Positions 53,136 to 64,000 of a stretch of 64,000 nt of DNA are shown here, piece after piece (positions within the stretch are counted from its first letter, which is position 1; the number at the start of each line of letters is the position of its first letter). The DNA is taken from the NCBI GenBank assembly GCA_030248195.1, contig JASAND010024186.1, positions 1-64,000 of the forward strand, read 5' to 3'. Both the position numbers and the translations under genes were made by a program. The notes beneath the pieces are model-generated. The model was not told the DNA's origin. It did no database searches and was given only the letters and a program-made list of their open reading frames with translations. This DNA comes from Trissonchulus latispiculum. Lineage: Eukaryota > Nematoda > Enoplea > Enoplida > Ironidae.

Positions 53136-56100
53136 GCCTTTCTAGGAGAGTATTGCATTGTTAGCTATAGTAAACTTGCCTGTCTTTAATGTCAGTACGT
53201 GTAATACGTAAGTAAGCTATTGTAAAGTGCATTTTAGTAATTTTTTTATTATCGAAAACATGAAAATCGAAATTTCCCCTTTTAAAGAACCAGCGATTCA
53301 CTCTTGACAAATTCTGAAGTTTTTGTGGCCTTTCTTTGCGTAACAATGTTGTCGGCTTTTGTCAAAGATTTAAACTTTTAACAAACTAATTACTTTAAAC
53401 CATTGCAACTGTCATCATAAATTTCAACAAATTCCTGACTTTCTGCCACTTTCTTGCTGATTTTCCCACGATAAATATAGTTCACAAATAGTTTACAACA
53501 CATTTCATTTCGTCATCTGGATAATATTTCAAACTGAGGATATACGAAAACTACTACTACTACATAACTGAAACTACGTACTTTGTGATAAAATTTGAAA
53601 AATATAATAATTTGTGGTTTTAACAACCATACTACGTAAGAGTAGTAATTATAAACATCACAATCCTCTAAATCTTGTCAAATCTCTGTCCATTTATCCG
53701 TTTTATAATTATGTTGTTCGGTATGTCCATTTACACAGTTTGTCTGACTGTTCATTATGCCGTATTTTATTTGGTCGATTTTTGTTTCATACTTTGACCG
53801 TTTTCCATTTTTCGTCATTCGAATCTTGCTGCTTTTGGTTTGACGGGTGATTTTGGGTTTGCTAAGAATACCTAGTACAAGCATATCTTAATTTATACCT
53901 AAATTGAAAACATACCGACATTTAACAACTGTAAAACTAAATTAGTGTAGATTAAGCTTTTCCACAGTTTCATGGTGTTGTGTTTTCCCAGATCATAGCA
54001 AGAAAGTCACCCCTAAAAATAGGATTAATTTGTTGCTGGAGTGTCTGAAACGGCATAATAGCTTAAGTTACATATACTTTGGACCATTATATGTAACTTG
54101 CTGCATATGGTGCTGTAAATCAAATTGCTACAGCTTCTGGCCGTAAAGATTTGTACTTTGTGAGGATTCCACCAAAATCCACCAAAAGAGTGATCTTTCA
54201 TAGTTTGTTTCCTGAAATTTGATAACAACAAGCAACAATGAAATGCATTTCCGCAACGGAAAGCAGTTAATGTTCATTCCAACGATTCAGTTCAACTCAG
54301 GTTTCTATATTATACCTGACGCCAGCAAAAAATTGTTGAAGTCCTCATATGTTTCTTTATGAGGGTCTTTCTTGAACCGTTTCCCAAAAATTAAAGCGTG
54401 AAGTAAGCTAAAATGAGGTTGGAAACCACGCTGAGGATCGCTGAAATGTACTTAAACTGCAACTTTTGCTGTCGAAAACCATTTTTGACCCTTTTTCTGA
54501 TTGCTTTCAGTTCCGTTTCGTCACTGTCCTAACCTTAGAAAATCTTTTGTGTTATTTTTTCTATTTCTTTGAGAGCGCATTCCATGATTTGTTGTAAAGT
54601 GTGCTTGTTGTAGTTGTTGTCGTCAAGTTTTAAGTTTGTGGTTTGTAGTCCTGTCCAATAGCTAGCTGTCCAATTGCATTGTGTATCTTAACTATGAAGA
54701 GATCTAAATTGGATATATACAGAACTGTATACAGATTTACATCGTTTATACAGATTTCAAAAACAAATATAAAGCTCTTGTAGATTCTTTTAGTATAAGC
54801 TTTAGTAGTTTTTAAATTTCTTTAAATTCTCTTTAAATTTAAAAATTTCAAACATTTTAACCCTATGACTGTATTTGTTTCTGTAATGTTGTACCATAGC
54901 ATATTCTTTAATCTTTTGTAACTGCAGTAATTTAGTCCACTTGTAGTCTAGATATGAATTTTTCTGGTGTGATTTCTACAATGCAATAAAGATTACTTGT
55001 TCTACTTGCACCAAATGTGGGATTTAAAAATTCTTTCCGCCATCGAGAATTGACCCACTACCCTTGCGCTCCATAGTTCAATATTCTTCCGCTTCGCTAA
55101 ATGCTGAAATTTGAAGCACGAAAGCGTTTCCAATTAATTGTTGGACCAAATTTTTGCCAGCTTATACAAATTTTTTAAACCTATTACTGACCTTATTTTC
55201 CAGCATTTTTCCAAACTGCCGCAATTTAGCGCATGCATTTTCAATTACAAACCTATAGTGCTATGTCAATGACGAATTCCGGCAGAAGTGCCCGAAGTCC
55301 TTAAAAGAAGTCAACACCATTCCATTTTACCAGGAAATTTAGACAAAAAAGATGGAATACCTGTGTCCTGTTTTGACTATTTGTGATAGCTTCTTTCCTA
55401 CTTTATGCAAGGAAGGACTTTGAAACCCACGTCAAAACAATTCAAGAGCACAACTCTCCAAAGCTTACTGTCTTTGTGGTTACTGTTGGCTGCATCAGAC
55501 ATTATATTTGACAGTATATATAATTTTGGAAACTAAGCCCGTTGGTCAAAAACGATTAAATCAAATTGCCAGAAGGAGTCTTTTTGTCTGGTCGAAATTA
55601 CGACGAACAATTCGACATGCCACACCTTGCCGAGTGATTATTTTTTACAGTTGTTATGGAGTATCAGTATAGTTTATGTAGACTCGCAGTTTGGCAGTCT
55701 ACTACCACAAGAATTAGCAAAATAGTTCCTCTAGTGAGAGATGATGATGATGATGATGATTGGGACCACCTCCGTGGAAAATCCGATGGACACTGACCCC
55801 ATCAAATGGAGATCGGCTGAAGAGCTTTCTCCCCGGCATCGGCTCTGTTCCCGGGTACATGGTTTGCCGTGTCGATAATTACATTGGTGCCATCCAAGTG
55901 CTTAAATTATTCTACCGAGCGGTGTGGGCTAGATCTATTCTTCCACATCTCCCCGGTTGATCTGATTCATCAGTAGATCTGACTTGTTGAAAAATGAGCT
56001 GTCGGCCAAATGCCTATATGCCAGCTTAGATGAAGTTGGCCCTAAGGCTAAGCCCGGAAGAAACAATAACAAAAACAATAACAACAAAATGAAGTAAATT

Positions 56101-56882
56101 TCTTTGATTGATTGTTTTGAATTGGAGACTCTTCTGCACACCTTTATCCTTTTTCCAATGTGACGTCAACAAAAACGTCTAACATTGACGCTCGGGCTGA
56201 AATTATTTAAGGTTAACAGAGAGTTTTTAGGAGAATCGGATTTCTAAATTCGGATTAAGCTCAGTGATTAATACATGGCTTGAACTACAAACACAAACTT
56301 CCGCTATTTGCAAAACTAGTGTTCTGCTATCCTAGGATAACATGGTGGGAATCGGGGGAGTTCAGAATCTCCCAGACTGAGAAAAAATTGGTAGACCTCT
56401 CAGCGAGAAGGAAGAAAGGGCAGACCCTCTCGTTCAGAAGGGAAAAAAGTCCGTGATTTTTACCATAAATTTTACACTTTTTTAGCACATTTTGGCGATT
56501 TTTTTCAAAAGATTTCTTTAAAATTCTATAAAATCGCCATTTTTGACTGCATTTTCGTCCAAAAATGTAAAAAAAACTTGCAATTATTGCTAACTTAGGG
56601 GTGGACTGCCTTAAAAGAGTTTAGACTCCCCCCAAATCCGGACCCCGTGCTAATGTATGGGTGCCATAGTTCCAAATTTTAAAGTAAAGCATTATTAAAG
56701 AATGGTTGGGTATACCAATTGCCACTATTAATGCTCAGTCGGTACGATATCCTCTTGCTAGTAAAAGATAAAAGTTTTAATGCAAACCAATTCAATATTG
56801 AGACATACTCTCATTCACTGCGTTCCACAATAGAATAGTGTGAAAGGTTGAAACCAGGATCTGAAAGATTTAAATAAAAGTG
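53136..56882. other. Downstream of the homeobox exons; no gene recognised
   Basis: May begin with the 3' UTR of exon 2. AATAAA occurs at 54985-54990. A tRNA-like B box on the minus strand (GGGTCAATTCTCG) near 55030-55050 is too degenerate to call. An (ATG)n run lies at 55740-55762. Around 56370-56640 there is AGACCTCTC/CAGACCCTCTC repeat debris that resembles 60905-61225 in reverse. Confidence 0.4.
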
Positions 56883-56952
56883 TCCAGGGCGGGGATCGAA
56901 CCACCGATCTTTGGTTTAAGAGTAGAACGCTCTACCACTAAGCCGCATCCCC
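56883..56952 (-). pseudogene. tRNA-like sequence
   Basis: The minus strand has GGGGATGCG, then the A box GGCTTAGTGGTAGAGCG and the B box TGGTTCGATCCCC, a head typical of an Ala/Lys-type tRNA. The 3' side reads CGCCCTGGACA, which does not pair with GGGGATG, and the T stem has mismatches. It is a decayed tRNA or SINE head. Confidence 0.5.
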
Positions 56953-58380
56953 TGACGCTGAGACTTGATTATTGCACTGATTTCAACCTTTCGAAGTTGC
57001 TGATATTTAACAATAGAACGGTTACAATATAGTTTATATAGTATATAACAAATAACATATCAAAACCAGAATCATTATATATTATAACTTGTAGCTTTTT
57101 AACTGTACTCAGATGGATATTCTCAGATTCGTTATGGATGGAAATAAATTAATACAATCACCTGGACAATTATTACAAGCTTTACCAACACCTATGTAAA
57201 CAGACTGAATTTTAACTTCAAATCATTTGTAAATCATTAATTTTAATTTAATGGCAATAAACAGTGGATGAAGACCAGCAAAGCTGCATAAACTTGTTGG
57301 AAACGATGTTAAAAAGCAAGCAAGCAATTTCTTTTAATTTTGTGGCAGACCTTGATCGCATATTTCCGTGTACGGCAAACCATCCATTAGCTTGCAGCGT
57401 TTGCCAGCAACTTCCATGAGTTTACAACTCTGGTGTGCGTAAGACTGAAAGTAAGCCTTTTGGACGGCTTCTCTTCAATGATAATGCGCAACTAACGCAC
57501 AAACGTAATAACCTGAATACGCGAATGTTCCCCCACTCCAAACGGGGTGCTCTTTGCGGACCCTGTTCAGAAATACACTAAAACTACCGTAATCCCTTGC
57601 TAGCCCCCCCAGAGGAATAATGGTCTTTCAATCTTATTGGCTACCCCTCCCCAGACGGAGTATGTACTCTTCTTTTGAGCTTGAATCAGAATTATGAACT
57701 TTTGGCGTGACGCTCTCTCACAAAAATATGTCTCATCAACAGTGTATGGTTGTACAACAGCAAAGAAGAAGAGTAAGCCACTAGAGTTCTCTTTCTGCAG
57801 CAATGCGAGCAATGCTTGCAGTTTTCCGCAATCAATGCGATCGCAGAAATCTCTTCCCGTTTGGGGATATAGCAGGGATTACGGTAGTGGCAGCGACTGG
57901 TTTAAATCAAGCAATGGTCCCCTGAGAAAAATGTCAAACTTCAACAGCTTATTTATGGAGATGAAGCAAAGGTATAGGTGAAGCTGCACACCGTTAGAAA
58001 ACTCTTGACTTGCTGACTCTGATGATGTACCATTTACTGTTTGTTGCTAAAAGTTTTATCTAGTAATGACTACCAAAATAGGTTAAATTGTTAGCTTTTG
58101 TAGGATTTTTGAAAAGAAAACTTTTTAGCAGCAGGTTAGAGCAAAATGGTTTATGACACCAGTACTAACAAGTCAAGAACTTTCTAACGATGTAATAGCT
58201 CAACCTTTACATAACCCGTAGTCCACAAATTTCTGTTGAATTTAGGCAATTTTTCTTAGGGGAATTTGCTAGATCTTTCTAAAAGGATACCCATTTAGAG
58301 AGGTCATTGCACTAAATTTGGTCATATGGTCATTTAACTTAAATTTAAATTTAAAATTTAATTGTAACTGCAGCACCTGC
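56953..58380. other. Intergenic; unassigned 95-codon ORF
   Basis: The open frame 57694-57981 (+) contains AKKKSKPLEFS. The coding DNA of KKKSKPL matches the minus-strand frame at 58797-59024 over 22 bp. The function is unknown. Confidence 0.35.
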
Positions 58381-58451
58381 GACCTGAAAAACTCGAACCC
58401 AGAACTGTGCACCATCGCTGCGATCGCTCTGCCAACTGAGCTACCGAGGTC
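58381..58451 (-). pseudogene. tRNA-like sequence
   Basis: The minus strand reads GACCTCGGTAGCTCAGTTGG (acceptor and A box) and GGGTTCGAGTTT (B box), closing with AGGTC. The outer five acceptor pairs form. The anticodon arm and the last two acceptor pairs do not. It is followed by CACTGAAAG and similar low-complexity sequence. Confidence 0.5.
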
Positions 58452-59062
58452 ACAGTTAAATCAAGCTAGAAGGAGTTTGTATCCAAACTGAAGTGACAAT
58501 AAACGCTCAAGTGCATTGCGCACTGAAAGAAATGCTCTATGCCTCTACACAGAGTGGAAACGTCTGTATATGCCGGATCTCGAAAACAATTCCAATGTTT
58601 TCCATTTCAACAATTCCAACAATTTCGTTCCATTGTCCAAGACACGATCGAATTGCAGCGAAACCCCGCATCGTAGTGGTGGTGGTCGGGTGGACTGATA
58701 ATTTGACAAACTCTCTTTCTACAACATCCTACTCCTTTTTTACTTTCCCGCAATTTTGCTATGGGTAGAGGGGATGTCCGTTTTCGAATGTTCCCATCAA
58801 GCTGATTGAACAAATTTCTGCTCCCACCGAATCAGAACCCGGTTCAGAAACGGTGGAAGCAGTAGTCTTACGAACCACTTCTCAGACGGGGAGGGATCTG
58901 TCTTTGTTTTGGATTCCATTCCCAACAGATGAAAAGTGGATACCCGTATTGTGGTCGGAGCACCGTCAGCGGTCGAAGAGACTAGTGGCTTACTCTTCTT
59001 CTTAAGTAATACTGGTAATACCAAAGTAACAGCAATATTTTATAATACCTAAAGTAAGACAA
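58452..59062. other. Intergenic; unassigned minus-strand ORF
   Basis: The minus-strand frame 58797-59024 contains LLKKKSKPLVSSTADGA, after a possible acceptor (TTACTTAAG). It shares its 5' 22 bp with 57764-57785 in inverted orientation. No domain recognised. Confidence 0.35.
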
Positions 59063-59635
59063 TCAGCTCTTTCTAATAGAATAAGCTTGCAAGATGCTCG
59101 AAACATTACGGCCGAAATCTCGGGGGGCTTCTCAACGTGTAGCATGGAACGCTGACATTTTTAATAACGGGCGTTTTCGACAAATTAAATACTATAACTT
59201 GAGCTAGGAAAATCGTACAGCAATAATTTTTATATCATTATGTTGCGCAGAACTAGATCTTTTAACGATATAAAATTATATAGTTCAGCTCAGGCAATCC
59301 CTCATAAATTCAGCAACAACGTAAGGCATTTCCAACTCCAAGAAATGAGAAATCCCCTGAATTTTCGTGGCAAAAATGCTTTATTGCCGGTTTTGTAACA
59401 GATTCCCTAAACCGAACTATATAATTTTTATATTGTTACAAAGATCTCGTTCTACGCAACATAATGATATAAAAATTATTGCTGTACGATTTTCTTAGCT
59501 CAAGTTATAGTATATAATTGTATAAATGTTGTATAAATGCTGTATAAATGTTGTATAAATACATGCTGAGGAGCCCCCCCCCAAGAGATTTCGCCTCAAG
59601 TTTCGAGCATCTTGCAAGCTATTAGGAAGAGCTGA
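59063..59635. mobile_element. TIR element (family F)
   Basis: 573 bp; TCAGCTCTTTCTAATAG at the left is mirrored by CTATTAGGAAGAGCTGA at the right. The inverted arms extend through GCTTGCAAGATGCTCGAAAC and ATCGTACAGCAATAATTTTT. A TGTATAAAT-type tandem repeat lies in the right arm. A partial copy is at 30388-30567. No target duplication found; non-coding. Confidence 0.7.
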
Positions 59636-60439
59636 GTATCTTACTCGTGATATTATAAACTGTTGGTAAATTCTGAACTCTCGCTGATATGGACACGACC
59701 CCTTACAACATCACCAGACACCGTTTGCTCGAAGAGGCTTAAAAGAAAGGCTGATTTACAGCTAAAAACAATAAGACCTGGAAAGAACAACAGCTTGCAA
59801 ATCAAAACCTGTGCTTTTATTTTTTGCCCCTTTTTTGCTCGGTTTCTTCCCATTAAATTGGCTAATTTAGAACAGCATCCCACCAATTGTTTTCTGTTAA
59901 AGCCTCCTTAAAAACTGTTGCTTAATTTCTACTTTCATGTCTGCGCCTGCCACCTCGGGCTATTGCATAGGTTTTAGTATATACTTAAACTGGACGTATA
60001 AAATAATAAAGTCTGATTTATGCGTGTCAGTTTCCACATAAACTTGCAGTCAAAATTTACCGTAGGTAGTTTTTGAAGTACGTAACATATAACTGCTCAA
60101 TCAGGTCTCTACACTAAATTATTTTAAATTAAAGTATTAAATTTTAAAATTTGTAATTAAAATTAAAATTTTAAAAAGTAAATGAAAGTAGAGCACTCAA
60201 GCTAACGGCTCCTGGCGGGTTTTTTCGGTTTTTTCGATAAATTTTAGATTAAAATTGAAAATATCCGGATTTTCCCCGGCTAAGCTGAGCTAACCACATA
60301 CACTCTGTATCAGCAATTATAGCATAACTGCAACATCTGCTTTGTTTGCCGGTATGTGGGGCTAACTAAAACTAAGATGAATCCAAGTTTAGCTACATAG
60401 TTAACCATCGGTTTAGACGCCAAAAAGCCTGGGCCGCTT
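59636..60439. other. No gene recognised
   Basis: Overlapping open frames on both strands at 59653-59911 show no domain. Confidence 0.45.
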
Positions 60440-60800
60440 CGTAAGAGATCCTGATCTTTTAACCTAACTTTTGATTTTTTGACCAATAACTTTAAAATTT
60501 GGTATGGACACATTGACATAAATTTAAATTTTCATAAATTTAAAATTTTAAAATAATTTTAATATGGTAACGATCAATAATCTTGATTTTGCTAAAGCGT
60601 TGTATATAGGGGTTTTCTGGGAAAGGGGTGACGTGTGTTCTCGGTCCGCTTACCAACTGAAATTTGCTTAAGACTTTTAAAATTTTTGAATTTAGTGGAA
60701 TCATTTGAGTTCAGAATTCAAATGCCCCCTCCCTGAATTCAAAATCTAAAACTACAAACTTTTAAGGTTACTAATCAAATAATACAAACTGTAAGCCACA
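60440..60800. mobile_element. Foldback MITE family E, copy 6 (diverged)
   Basis: AGAGATCCTGATC and ACAAGAGATCC at the two ends, with CTAACTTTTGATTTTTTGAC, AATTTGGTATGGACACATTG and the GGTCCGCTTACCAAC segment in family order. Confidence 0.55.
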
Positions 60801-61367
60801 AGAGATCCACAGATTTTTGAACCTAGGAGCAGACCGTCTACATAGGAGCAGTGTATATGAGCTAGGAGACCTCATAACACGGGGTTCGATTCCGGAGGTT
60901 TGCCACTCGTCTTCGACAAAGGGTCTGTTCTAAAACTTTAAGGGGGTCTTATCCAAAATTAGAAAAATTGTAAACTTTTGTATTTGCTTGCTTCCACAAA
61001 TAAGTAAAAATGAAGGTTTTAAACGGTTAATTTGAACAAATTCTTTAAAAATCGGTAAAATTAGCTGAAATTGTAAAAATATTTTTGTATAAATCGCCTT
61101 GGAGTTTATTTTTTTTAGCTTATCGATAATAGGGTCTACCATTTTTCCTCCTCGCTCAAGGGGTCTACTCGTTTTTTCCGATCTGGGGAGGGTCTGCACC
61201 TCCCCACAGCTCCTGCCCGTGATACCACGGAATTTCATTTCCAAAAAGTTAGCTCGGATAAATTAATAAATTTATCCTAATTATGATAAGTCTTTCAAGA
61301 ATAATAATAAAATTCTTGGGATGCAGAAGTTTGTTTCCTCAAACACCACATACACCTGGCAATCTGC
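60801..61367. other. Intergenic; weak tRNA-like B box
   Basis: GGGGTTCGATTCCGG at about 60881-60895 looks like a B box with a poor upstream A-box region. The rest includes AGGGTCTACC/GGGTCTGCACCTCC debris related to 56370-56640. Confidence 0.35.
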
Positions 61368-61836
61368 TAGTGATTTTCAGTCACTGAAACTGAAACTGAA
61401 ACTATTTTGAGAAGAGACCTGAAACTGGAACTGAAACTGAAACTATATTGGGTAAAAGACTGAAACTAGAACTGAAACTAGTTTCAGTCTTTCCTTAAAT
61501 CTTGAAATTTTGAAGGTTCTGAGCTTCGATCCTGTTAACATTGCTGTAAGAGAACCTGAATAAACATTAAATTGTGCTTTATATTAACTCAGAGAGCTGT
61601 AAACCGTTGTTTTTAAAGCGAACTGAAACGGAAACTGAAACTCCGACTGAAACTAAAACTGAAACTGAAATTATTTTACGTTGCCGCAAGAAACTGAAAT
61701 TATTTTACGTTGCCGCCTGAAACTGAAACTGAAACTATTTTGGCCCGCCTACTGAAACTGAAACTGAAATTATTTCGAACCACCGACTGAAACTGAAACT
61801 GAAACTGAAACTAAAATCGGCTACTGAAACACACTA
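61368..61836. mobile_element. hAT-like MITE built of ACTGAA repeats, perfect 8-bp TSD
   Basis: 469 bp, starting TAGTGATTTTCAGT and ending ACTGAAACACACTA. It is flanked by identical 8-bp repeats CAATCTGC (61360-61367 and 61837-61844), as expected of a hAT insertion. Clusters of ACTGAA/GAAACT units fill both ends, with a short unique centre at about 61490-61620. Sub-duplications such as TTATTTTACGTTGCCGC occur twice. There is no coding capacity. Confidence 0.8.
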
Positions 61837-61844
61837 CAATCTGC

Positions 61845-64000
61845 CAAGGTAAAGTAGAAAAGACATCCTTCATTTTCACCGTTTTTCGCAAAACCGAAAA
61901 ACCTATGTTATAGCTAAGGTATAGCTGCTGTCTTCTGTTCTTAGTTTCAGTTTCTTTATTCTGACGCTTGGGAGCAGAGATAAGGGCAGAGATAGTTAAG
62001 TGACACTTAAACAGATCAAGAAATCGGAAAGGCGATCTGAATTCCCCCCCTCAAAAGGAGCCCCCCTCATAAAAAGCCCCATTATCCTGTTATCTTGAAA
62101 TTGAGTTTCAGGGGCATTCAACACCAAAAATTGGGCCATACTCTATGATTAATTGGCCTGGATTTTGGGGTCCTAGCAGTTGCTTTTCCCCCGGCCAGCT
62201 TACAAATTCCCTTTGATCTTTGCCGCCTAGGCACCAGCTAGCAAATAGGCAAGGATTATGGTAGCACTCTGAGACTTAAAACTACCGTAATCCTCCCTCC
62301 AAGTCAGACCTTTTCCTAGAAGGCCACCACAGCAAAAGTGTGAGCTAGTTTGTCAATAGGCTGGAAAACTTGTTTGGAAACAAAATGTTGAGGGCTTTGA
62401 AATTGTCCTAAATAGTATGTTACAATTCCCACAAGTCAGCTCCAGCGCTGGCGGTGAATGATTACAAAGTTGTCGTAAAGTTTGAAAAACTTCAACTTTT
62501 GAGGAAAAATACTGTATTTTTGAAGGGCAGAAAACGAGGGGGCATAAAATGTAGATCAACAAAACAGTCAAAAGAATCTTGCCAAATCAAAATAAATATT
62601 GGCTAGAGATGGTAATTTAAATTAGAATTTAGAATCTTGGGAACTTTAAATTTAAATAAAAATTTTTGGTTTCTTTGGATACCCACCCCTTCACCAGCAA
62701 GCTCATACCAATTACCATAATACACAATCGTCTATTTATTTTGTATAATTCACAGAGAGCTTGGTGGGGATAGTTCGTCCTTTGAAGAGTCGGTCGTTTC
62801 CGCGACTTTATGGTCTCATTATGAGAGTACCACAAATTCTAAGAAGAATCACCCAATTTTAATCCGTTTTTATCGATACCCCCTTTGGATGAGAGTTGAA
62901 ATTTATTATATTTTCAAGTATGTCGAAAGGGGGGGGGGAGTTGGGAGAAAAATAATCAAGAAATTGAAGAGAAGCATCAGTTAGATTAAAGCTTAATTTT
63001 ATTAAAGGTTTAATTCCATACTTTTATTAATAATGTCTGTCTATTTCGTTTTCAGAAATTTAATGACGAACACAACTCTAAGCAACAAGCCAAGCCAAAA
63101 AGCCTAATGTCAATTTCAACCAATGAGTGTTTGCAGCTTTTCAGCAACCAATCAGAATCAGCGCGAAACGAGGTCTCTGGAAAAAGAACTTAAGTCATTG
63201 CTTCAAGTTTTGATAAGGTTTTAAAATGTCGTCTTTCACCAGAAAATGTGGCCTCTATTGCCTATTTTTCTAGCGTTTTCAATGCACCGATATTTGATCT
63301 AAAATTTCCACCATTTCGAATTTCGATTCATAGTCTAGGCCCATTCTGTAAGGTAATTATGACTTTGTATAATTAGTAATTTCTCCCCACATTGATGTAT
63401 CGGAACTGCGGTTTTTAGTGGAATCGGAAATAATGTTACTCTTTGATCACAGTTGTAGTCATAAAAATAAAACTCCCTTTACCTGGCTGTAAACAGCGAA
63501 TTTATGGGGTTTCATCAAGTTTTATACCAGAAATAAATCAAAACACTGGATTCTAAACAGTTTGAAGTAAACCTTGGCAGATTTATGCTTAGAAAGAGTA
63601 GAAGGAACTTTAAGATATATCTCTGTATACATGTAAACAGTTTATATATACAGTTGCTTAGCCATTGTAATAAAATTATTAAAATTTAAAATATTAATTT
63701 CAGTACAATTATTAAATTGCCCTAACGTCAACATTAGATTTGTTTCTCTTGAAAAGGGTACGTTTTGTTGAGACAGTTAAAGCAAGAAAATGATATTTTG
63801 AGATAAAATCTAACAAAATTATTTAGATTTAGTTTGAACTCCCAGCTAATAAGTACAGCTAAAATGCTTGGAAAATGTGTAAAAAATTTTCTAGGTCCTA
63901 ATCCCTAGAATTTTTGTTAAAACTGGTGAAGTAAATACGTAATATTTTTATTTTTTCGATAAACTAATTTCAAAAGTGTTTTTCCTACATAACTGCCAAA
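61845..64000. other. No feature recognised
   Basis: AT-rich DNA with homopolymer G and C runs; no supported gene, RNA or repeat structure. Confidence 0.5.

Overview
This is a window of eukaryotic, almost certainly bilaterian animal, nuclear DNA. It is AT-rich and sparsely coding. Genes have introns with GT/AG borders and Pol III tRNA-type promoters, and most of the sequence is transposon debris. Two chemoreceptor-like 7TM receptors resemble nematode srsx/srx-type families, and two posterior-Hox-like homeobox exons lie side by side, as nob-1/php-3 do in C. elegans. A nematode, perhaps a repeat-rich non-model lineage, is my best guess. It is an inference; another small invertebrate phylum is possible.

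Layout. 1-8.8 kb: no confident gene; a possible LTR, a motif-array repeat, two tRNA-derived SINE copies, a decayed tRNA-like sequence and a TTAA-flanked MITE. 8.8-9.8 kb: an intact single-exon 7TM receptor. 9.9-18.2 kb: nested MITEs, including a hAT-like one with an 8-bp target duplication. 18.4-20.2 kb: a second 7TM receptor gene, frameshifted and carrying a LINE fragment. 21-30.7 kb: a near-perfect palindrome, a well-formed tRNA, a MULE-like element with 21-bp repeats, a 1.27-kb foldback beside an integrase remnant, and a broken RING-finger exon. 30.9-35.4 kb: a recent Ty3/Gypsy-type LTR retrotransposon with 148-bp LTRs, TSD CATTG, a gag-pol ORF, a leader built of RNA hairpins, and a deleted integrase core. 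37.2-38.3 kb: another hAT-like element.

39.3-53.1 kb is the main gene locus. A first exon (39263-39605) ends in a consensus donor after the first base of a codon. Far downstream on the same strand lie two terminal homeobox exons (50944-51413 and 52654-53135), and both acceptors need exactly that phase. The simplest reading is one Hox gene with two alternative homeodomain exons, or a tandem duplicate pair in which only one 5' exon is visible. The long intron is filled with foldback MITEs and SINE-like elements, and a 50-bp minisatellite ends just before the first homeobox acceptor.

53-64 kb: no confident gene; tRNA-like fragments, TIR elements, and a 469-bp hAT-like MITE made almost entirely of ACTGAA-type repeats and flanked by a perfect 8-bp duplication.
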